Shown in pieces: positions 59,091 to 64,000 of a DNA stretch of 64,000 nucleotides; position 1 is the stretch's first letter, and each line of letters opens with the position of its first letter. The stretch is from an uncultured Clostridia bacterium (lineage in GTDB: Bacteria; Bacillota; Clostridia; Oscillospirales; Acutalibacteraceae), in NCBI GenBank assembly GCA_946187325.1, contig CAMHQC010000004.1, positions 32,884 through 96,883 of the forward strand, read 5' to 3'. Under the pieces are notes generated by a model. The model was not told the origin of the DNA. It saw nothing but the letters and a program-made list of their open reading frames with translations, and ran no database searches. Both the position numbers and the translations under genes were made by a program.

Positions 59091-59869
59091 CCTTCTTTAT
59101 ATAGGATAATAAGCCATTTTGACGACTGTGCGAATGACGCGGTCATATAAGGAACAACATAGATACCGGGTACCACAAAGAAACATAAAGCCAACCAAAA
59201 CGTAAAGCTTAAAAACAGTTTTTTAAGGCTGTTTTTATGTACCTTTAAAATAGCTCTCGACGCCTTAAATACGCCGTCCATATCTCCGTCGTTTTCAATA
59301 TACAGAAAATCCGTTAAAAATAACTTCGCGCAGTTTATTACCGAGAACACGAGTCCGAGTGAGGCGATTGCGGTTTTTGCGTAAAACACTACCTCATTCG
59401 CTTCTACAGTCGGCATAAGCTCAATCGAAAATAAATACGTTACCAAACTGAAAATAAAATAGGGAATAAGCCCGATTAATATATTCAGTATTATTTTAAC
59501 CGTTGTTATGAGGTTGAACTGGAGGGTGTTTAAATATTTATTTCTTTTAAAGAAATAAAATACATCTCCGAAATCAGCTTTTCTGCCTCGAGCAATCTCG
59601 TAACAGATTTTATAAAATCCGTTTTTAAACGGCGAAAGCAGTAAAAATATCAGCACCGATACGCATACTATAACCGTTAGCGTTATATCGCAGCCGCGTC
59701 TGAGTAAGCCGTCCTCAGTCCAAATATTGAACAGAGAACCTGCCGCGAGGGTAAACACATAGGCGATAATCACAGCACCGCATAATACGAAAAATCCCGA
59801 TATTACCGCGAGCCAATTACCGTCTAAAGCCTCTTTAGCCTGGGAGCGGATTTTCTTTTCTACGTTCAT
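59078..59869 (-). CDS. polytopic membrane protein, DUF975-like
   Basis: 263 residues, six hydrophobic segments. EKKIRSQAKEALDGNWLAVISGFFVL at the N-terminus resembles the 'R..A...L.GNW..A' opening of DUF975 proteins; FLYIENDGDMDGVFKASRAILKVHKNSLKKLF near 190-222 matches the cytoplasmic loop of that family. Function unknown. GGTGAT four bases before the ATG; begins 4 bases after the dipeptidase stop. Confidence 0.65.
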   Translation of the reverse strand: MNVEKKIRSQAKEALDGNWLAVISGFFVLCGAVIIAYVFTLAAGSLFNIWTEDGLLRRGCDITLTVIVCVSVLIFLLLSPFKNGFYKICYEIARGRKADFGDVFYFFKRNKYLNTLQFNLITTVKIILNILIGLIPYFIFSLVTYLFSIELMPTVEANEVVFYAKTAIASLGLVFSVINCAKLFLTDFLYIENDGDMDGVFKASRAILKVHKNSLKKLFLSFTFWLALCFFVVPGIYVVPYMTASFAQSSKWLIILYKEGKLV

Positions 59870-59873
59870 ATAA

Positions 59874-61163
59874 TCACCAGTCAGTTTCAGTGTAAAGTTT
59901 ATAAATCGCCTGTAAGCAGATTTGAGCGTGCTTAAAGAAATTTTCCTCGTCGATACTTTCGTCGGCGTTGTGCATATTTACGTTATCGTCCGCAAACGCG
60001 GGCCCGAAAGCTACGCTCTTACCGCCGAGAGTTCTCGCGTAAGTACCTCCGCCCGTCGAGTAAAGCTCGGGCTTTTCGCCGGTAATATCCTCGTAAGCCT
60101 CACAGAGAAGCTTTATAGTTTCGCTGTCTTTAGAGAGGTACAGCGGTTCGAGGTGGTGGATAATCTCAGCGCTTAGATTATATTTTTCGGCTTCGGTTTT
60201 AACTGTATTAAACACCTTTTCGCCGTTTTCGGTTACGGGATAGCGTATGTCAATCGTGATGTAAGAATCCTTTTCGTCAATCCTGACAGTCGAAAAACAG
60301 CAGGTCAACTCGCCCGAGGGCTCGTCGCTGAGCTTGACGCCGAGCGAAGCTCCGTCGGTTTCGGTATTAATTTTATCGAATGCGAATTCTAATAGATTGC
60401 CTAAAGCTATATTATTATTCTTTAAAAGCATAATAAGTTCAGCCGCGGCATTTTCGCCGTCGTAGCATTGGCACGCGTGAGCGGCTTTGCCTGCAACGCT
60501 GAGTTCTTTTAATTCTTTGTCGGAATAATAAAACGCTTTAGCGCTGTCGGGTACAGCGTTAACCGCCGAACCTGAGTTAAATTCCTTTATATCGCTTTTA
60601 TTTTCTTTAGAAGAAATTTTAATTTGAAGTATACCTTTTTCGGCGAAGCAGATTCCGTAGTCGCTGTCGGGAGTAAAGCTGAAATCGGGGACAGGCTCGT
60701 AGGAAAAGTACGTCTCCATATCGGTCATACCGACTTCCTCGTCCGTGCCGTAAATACAGCGAACCGTGTTAGCGCCTTCTACGTTATTGTCCTTGAGCGC
60801 TTTTAAGCAGTACAGGTCGATAATCGAAGCGCCCTTGTCGTCGTCGATACCTCTGCCGTAAAGTCTGCCGTTTTTGCGGGTCAGGGTAAAGGGTTCTACG
60901 CTCCAGTTGCTTCCCGCGGGAACTACGTCGAGGTGAGATAATACCCCGTATAATTTACCGCCGTTTCCGAACTCGATATGTCCCGCCTTATCCTCGTAGG
61001 TTTTATGAACAAGCCCGAAATCCTCAGCGCGCTTCATCATAAACTCCAAGGCTTTCCGGCAGTTATCACTGCCCTCAGCCGAGACGGACTTAATCTCAAT
61101 CAGCTTTTTTAAATCGGATATAATCTCGTCTTTATATTCTAAAATCTTTTCTCCGAAATTCAT
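59874..61163 (-). CDS. Sapep-type M20 metallopeptidase (dipeptidase)
   Basis: About 429 residues from ATG 61163 (MNFGEKILEYKDEIISDLKKLIEIKSVSAEGS), chosen because AAAGAGGCG lies 5 bases upstream and the longer frame would overlap the upstream gene deeply. GVLSHLDVVPAGSNW near 80 (first metal His/Asp), GRGIDDDKGASI near 107 (bridging Asp), YGTDEEVGMTDM near 142 (catalytic Glu) and CTTGGGTYAR-type STGGGTYARTLG near 375 fit the Sapep/PepV branch. Cytosolic di-zinc/manganese peptidase for peptide nutrition or turnover. Confidence 0.9.
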   Translation of the reverse strand: MNFGEKILEYKDEIISDLKKLIEIKSVSAEGSDNCRKALEFMMKRAEDFGLVHKTYEDKAGHIEFGNGGKLYGVLSHLDVVPAGSNWSVEPFTLTRKNGRLYGRGIDDDKGASIIDLYCLKALKDNNVEGANTVRCIYGTDEEVGMTDMETYFSYEPVPDFSFTPDSDYGICFAEKGILQIKISSKENKSDIKEFNSGSAVNAVPDSAKAFYYSDKELKELSVAGKAAHACQCYDGENAAAELIMLLKNNNIALGNLLEFAFDKINTETDGASLGVKLSDEPSGELTCCFSTVRIDEKDSYITIDIRYPVTENGEKVFNTVKTEAEKYNLSAEIIHHLEPLYLSKDSETIKLLCEAYEDITGEKPELYSTGGGTYARTLGGKSVAFGPAFADDNVNMHNADESIDEENFFKHAQICLQAIYKLYTETDW

Positions 61164-63663
61164 TTTTACGCCTCTTTCTATAGGAAATAACCAAAAGGCA
61201 AATATACATAAAATATAGTATAACACATATTGTTGTGATTATAATTCCTATTCGGAAACCGCGGACATTGTATTTAAACTCAATATCGCTCTCTTTTTTG
61301 CCCTCGACATATACCGACATAAACCCGAAATCCGAGCGTACTATCTCGGCTTTTTTGCCGTTTACGTACGCCTGCCAGCCCTCCTCGAACGGAACGCTGA
61401 AGAATAAGAGGTTGGACTTGCCTCTGTTATTTATATGAGCCTTAAAGCCGTCCTTAGTGTACTCGAATTTATCGCAGGAATTTTTCTTTAGCTTTTCGCA
61501 ATCCTCGAAGTAACTGCCCTTTCCGTATTCGAAATCGTTGGTTTTACTTTCGAATTTCTTATCGCTCTCGGAGCGTTTTTTATCGGCAATTTGCTCGTTA
61601 ATATCCTTTTCGGTATAGCCCGTTAAACCGCTGTATTTAAGTAAGTCGGAGTAGCTCAGCACCATCGTCTTTAAGAACGCTTCGCTTCGAAACTCCTCGT
61701 CTATATTCTGAAATTCCGACTTAGAGATGAATTTGTCGTACATAAAGCCCATCGGCACAAAGTGGTCGTTCTTATAAATCTTGAAACCGTTGATTTTTTT
61801 AAGATAACTCCAACCGGGCATCTCGGCAGAGCCGTCGTGTACGAACTTTTCTCTCTCGTCGCAGAAGAGATATTTACAGCTCAAAAGTCCTCTTAAACCG
61901 TAGCTGTCGGTATCGGGCTCGGAGGCAACATCCCTCGTGATTCCGAGTGACTTATAGAACTTCATAATCGACGGAGTGACTACGCTGTGGAACGCCCGGA
62001 TAGACGGAATATTAAGGTACATAGCGGCGTTATCAACCGTTCCGTAAAAATCGCTTCTCGAGTTTTTGATATCGGGAAGCTTTACCGAATCCGCCGCGCC
62101 GATAAGGTTGTTTCGGATAAAGGCGTTATCGTCACCGTCCATAGTATTGCCCGTCTGGACGATATAAGTCGAGGATAGAATCGTGATAATACATATCCCC
62201 GCCGTAACGGAAACGGCTAATTTCCTTGATGACTTTCGGAATTTAAAAACAATCAGCGCGAACATTAACAGCGAGATTGCCGCTATCGCGGCGTAAATCC
62301 AGTACCTCGGATAATTTGCCTCAAGCCCGATTTTAGTGTAGTCGTATTCGCCCGAATCCTTGTAGATGTTTTCGGGAATAATTCCCGTGAGTACGGCGAT
62401 TCCGGCGGTTATAACGCCCGACCAGGTAAATGCCCTTTTCCAGTCAACGTCCCTGTCCTCTAAAGCCCTAACGCTCGCCAAGGCGAGTATCAGAACGAAC
62501 ATATAGTACCATCTCGCGTAGAATATGCTCGAGTTTAAAAGCTGAAAAGCCGAGTTGAATACAGGTATCAGCGCGCACAGAGTCAGTATAAGTATAAGCT
62601 TTTTGAGCCAGTCACGTTTTTTAAGCTGTAAGTAACCGATAACCGCCGTCATACTGAGAAGCGGAAGCCATCCGCTCACCGAAGCCCAGTCCGCGTCTAC
62701 GTCGGGAGTGAAGTTCGGCTCCGCGGGCATTTCGGGAGGGAAGAAGAAGCTTGAGATTATGTACCAGTACTTTTGAGGACGGTCGTAAACGAGCGAGCCG
62801 TAGCCCTCGGGAAGCGAATCCACCCTCGGATTTCCGCTGATAAATAGTACAGTCGGCAGTATTATAAACGCCGAAGCCGAAAACCCTAAAACCACCTCGA
62901 AAATAAAGAGTAAAAGCTTTGATAAGGTAAGCTTGTACGTATTCGTAAACACGAGTAAAAGCCAGTAAATAGCGGTAAATACCGCCATTCCCGCGAAGAA
63001 ATAGTAGTTAACCGTACACGCCGAAAATACCGCTAAAGCCAGTACGCCTTTTCGGTCGTTGAGCATAAATTCATCAACACAGTATAATAGCAGGGGGAAT
63101 ATTATCATCGGCTCGTGGAAGTGGAAAAAGAAGATGTTGTAAATCGAAAATCCCGAGAACGCGTACAAAAGTCCGCCCGCGACAGCGAAGGTCTTATTCT
63201 TGACGTATCTTTTAAGGTAAATATAAGCCGTAAGCGAACAAAGCCCGAATTTAAGTATAAAAACCGGGCCGATTAAAAACGGCACAGCTGTGCTCGGGAA
63301 CAGTAAAGTGAGTAAGAAAAACGGACTGGTAAGCAGATAGAAAGAATAAGAACTTAAAACAGGACTTCCGAGGTCGGTAGTAGAGCTCCACACATTGTTT
63401 CCCGAAAGTAACGCGTCGTGAAGCATAGTGTAAAACGGAATTTCCTGAACGTTAAAATCCCCGTAATACATAAAAACACCGTTATTTTCGATAATAACGG
63501 GTATAAAAAGTAAAGACGCGGTCAAAAGCCCGAGCAAGAACGCCTTTAGACCGTATTTCTTTCGGAAAATATTTTCAATTGTAATAACTTTGTTATTCAT
63601 AGCTGATCTCATTATTGCAAAAGGACGTAAATAATAGTATAATGTGTTTAATAATTTAAACAT
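61132..63663 (-). CDS. YfhO family membrane protein (GT-C-like)
   Basis: Up to 843 residues with about 12-13 TM helices. FMYYGDFNVQEIPFYTMLHDALLSGNNVW near 65-93 with the conserved aspartate of the first loop, and YSFYLLTSPFFLLTLLFP follow the YfhO pattern; a large extracellular C-terminal part (about 560-800) ends with one TM and a basic tail. B. subtilis YfhO is implicated in lipoteichoic-acid glycosylation, so a role in modifying surface polymers with LicD/GT2 is plausible. Start uncertain: ATG 63663 has no ribosome site; ATG 63612 or 63600 are alternatives. Overlaps the dipeptidase start by 32 bases. Confidence 0.85.
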   Translation of the reverse strand: MFKLLNTLYYYLRPFAIMRSAMNNKVITIENIFRKKYGLKAFLLGLLTASLLFIPVIIENNGVFMYYGDFNVQEIPFYTMLHDALLSGNNVWSSTTDLGSPVLSSYSFYLLTSPFFLLTLLFPSTAVPFLIGPVFILKFGLCSLTAYIYLKRYVKNKTFAVAGGLLYAFSGFSIYNIFFFHFHEPMIIFPLLLYCVDEFMLNDRKGVLALAVFSACTVNYYFFAGMAVFTAIYWLLLVFTNTYKLTLSKLLLFIFEVVLGFSASAFIILPTVLFISGNPRVDSLPEGYGSLVYDRPQKYWYIISSFFFPPEMPAEPNFTPDVDADWASVSGWLPLLSMTAVIGYLQLKKRDWLKKLILILTLCALIPVFNSAFQLLNSSIFYARWYYMFVLILALASVRALEDRDVDWKRAFTWSGVITAGIAVLTGIIPENIYKDSGEYDYTKIGLEANYPRYWIYAAIAAISLLMFALIVFKFRKSSRKLAVSVTAGICIITILSSTYIVQTGNTMDGDDNAFIRNNLIGAADSVKLPDIKNSRSDFYGTVDNAAMYLNIPSIRAFHSVVTPSIMKFYKSLGITRDVASEPDTDSYGLRGLLSCKYLFCDEREKFVHDGSAEMPGWSYLKKINGFKIYKNDHFVPMGFMYDKFISKSEFQNIDEEFRSEAFLKTMVLSYSDLLKYSGLTGYTEKDINEQIADKKRSESDKKFESKTNDFEYGKGSYFEDCEKLKKNSCDKFEYTKDGFKAHINNRGKSNLLFFSVPFEEGWQAYVNGKKAEIVRSDFGFMSVYVEGKKESDIEFKYNVRGFRIGIIITTICVILYFMYICLLVISYRKRRKNEFRRKDFRI

Positions 63664-63727
63664 ATAGAAGATTATATCACATTGTGTTTAAAAATAAAAT
63701 AAGAACTTAGAATAATGGGTGATAAAT

Positions 63728-64000
63728 TTGGAAAATTCGCATTTTTTCGCTATGCTTTCCCGAATGAAGTATATTTCAAGATGGGGGCTTATGAATAATA
63801 CCAAGAGCGAGAATATCAGCGAGCACAGCCTACAGACCGCTATGTTCGCTCATTTACTCGTGCTTATGCACAATAAAAATACAGGCGAAAGCTTAAACGC
63901 CGAGAGAGCCGCGCTTTTGGGTATGTATCACGATTCTACGGAAATAATAACGGGGGATATGCCTACGCCCGTTAAATACTACAACCCCGAAATTATAGGC
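63728..64000 (+). CDS. HD-domain 5'-nucleotidase, YfbR-like (partial)
   Basis: 91 codons to the right edge; the gene continues beyond the window. [30 protein letters not shown], then [27 protein letters not shown] match YfbR, a metal-dependent deoxyribonucleoside 5'-monophosphatase: His of EHS, the HD pair in MYHDSTE and the DMPTPVKY loop are all present. TTG start at 63728 with GGGTGAT upstream; an ATG at 63715 is out of frame. Divergent from the YfhO gene. Confidence 0.88.
   Translation, partial: MENSHFFAMLSRMKYISRWGLMNNTKSENISEHSLQTAMFAHLLVLMHNKNTGESLNAERAALLGMYHDSTEIITGDMPTPVKYYNPEIIG

Noticed and set aside
61164..61226. Extended N-terminus of the M20 dipeptidase (hydrophobic leader)
   Set aside because: The extra 21 residues are the reverse-strand reading of the end of the YfhO gene in another frame; the internal ATG has a good ribosome site and matches the family start.

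Overview
The window looks like chromosome of an anaerobic, low-to-mid GC Gram-positive bacterium of the class Clostridia, most likely a gut member of the Oscillospirales/Ruminococcaceae group. This is inferred from gene order and content (scpA-scpB-DUF2953-gerW-D,D-carboxypeptidase-rluB; tilS-hpt-ftsH; rnj-gdpP-rplI-dnaB), from sporulation-type GerW, flavin-independent ThyX, a folT-type THF riboswitch, BspA-like LRR_5 secreted proteins and acetate kinase. No species can be named from the sequence alone. No rRNA, tRNA, CRISPR array, transposase or prophage was seen.

Layout. 1-4.7 kb: the 5' end of an ABC permease gene (reverse), an ECF sigma factor with a membrane anti-sigma-like partner, TtcA, a small alarmone synthetase, and bioY behind a textbook BirA-type operator/promoter with a DUF1284 gene. 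4.8-8 kb: an NlpC/P60 wall hydrolase, then nrdR and rnhA, which sit between two inverted copies of a structured repeat. 8-30.5 kb: a long housekeeping block on the plus strand (RNase J, GdpP, L9, DnaB, TilS, Hpt, FtsH, UvrA, ThyX, Tmk, DUF2156, GNAT, DJ-1, 5-FCL, MltG, U32, AlaS). 30.5-34.5 kb: two BspA-like genes, a small two-gene DUF4160 module and rpmB. 34.7-46.2 kb: M50 protease, ScpA/B operon through RluB, a three-gene biotin-dependent carboxyltransferase cluster, a K+ channel, TmcAL and AckA. 46.4-53.2 kb: small membrane genes and Lgt, a second pair of BspA-like genes, and a polar amino-acid ABC transporter. 53.2-54.9 kb: a structured 275-bp element, a free-standing S23/IVP four-helix-bundle gene enclosed by inverted heptamer tracts, and a YihY/BrkB protein. 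54.9-56.9 kb: FMN riboswitch-ribU and THF riboswitch-folT separated by two tandem 180-bp repeats. 57-63.7 kb: a reverse-strand surface-polysaccharide/membrane group (LicD, GT2, DUF975-like, M20 dipeptidase, YfhO), then the start of an HD-domain YfbR-like nucleotidase.

How it fits together: the vitamin genes (bioY, ribU, folT) are substrate-binding components of energy-coupling-factor transporters, each with its own cofactor-responsive control; the biotin cluster at 40-43 kb is an obvious consumer of the imported biotin. thyX and tmk overlap (dTTP supply), and the ScpA/B block is a conserved chromosome-segregation/sporulation neighbourhood.

The most unusual content is non-coding: (i) at least a dozen intergenic tracts of degenerate 7-bp repeats, (ii) an S23/IVP gene bracketed by such tracts in inverted orientation together with a multi-stem 275-bp element, (iii) a modular repeat family (copies near 6.2, 7.8, 55.7 and 55.9 kb, a distant relative near 59 kb) whose central hairpin has grown in one copy by matched addition of units on both arms, and (iv) an ungapped 78-bp block shared by the promoters of both BspA-like gene pairs.
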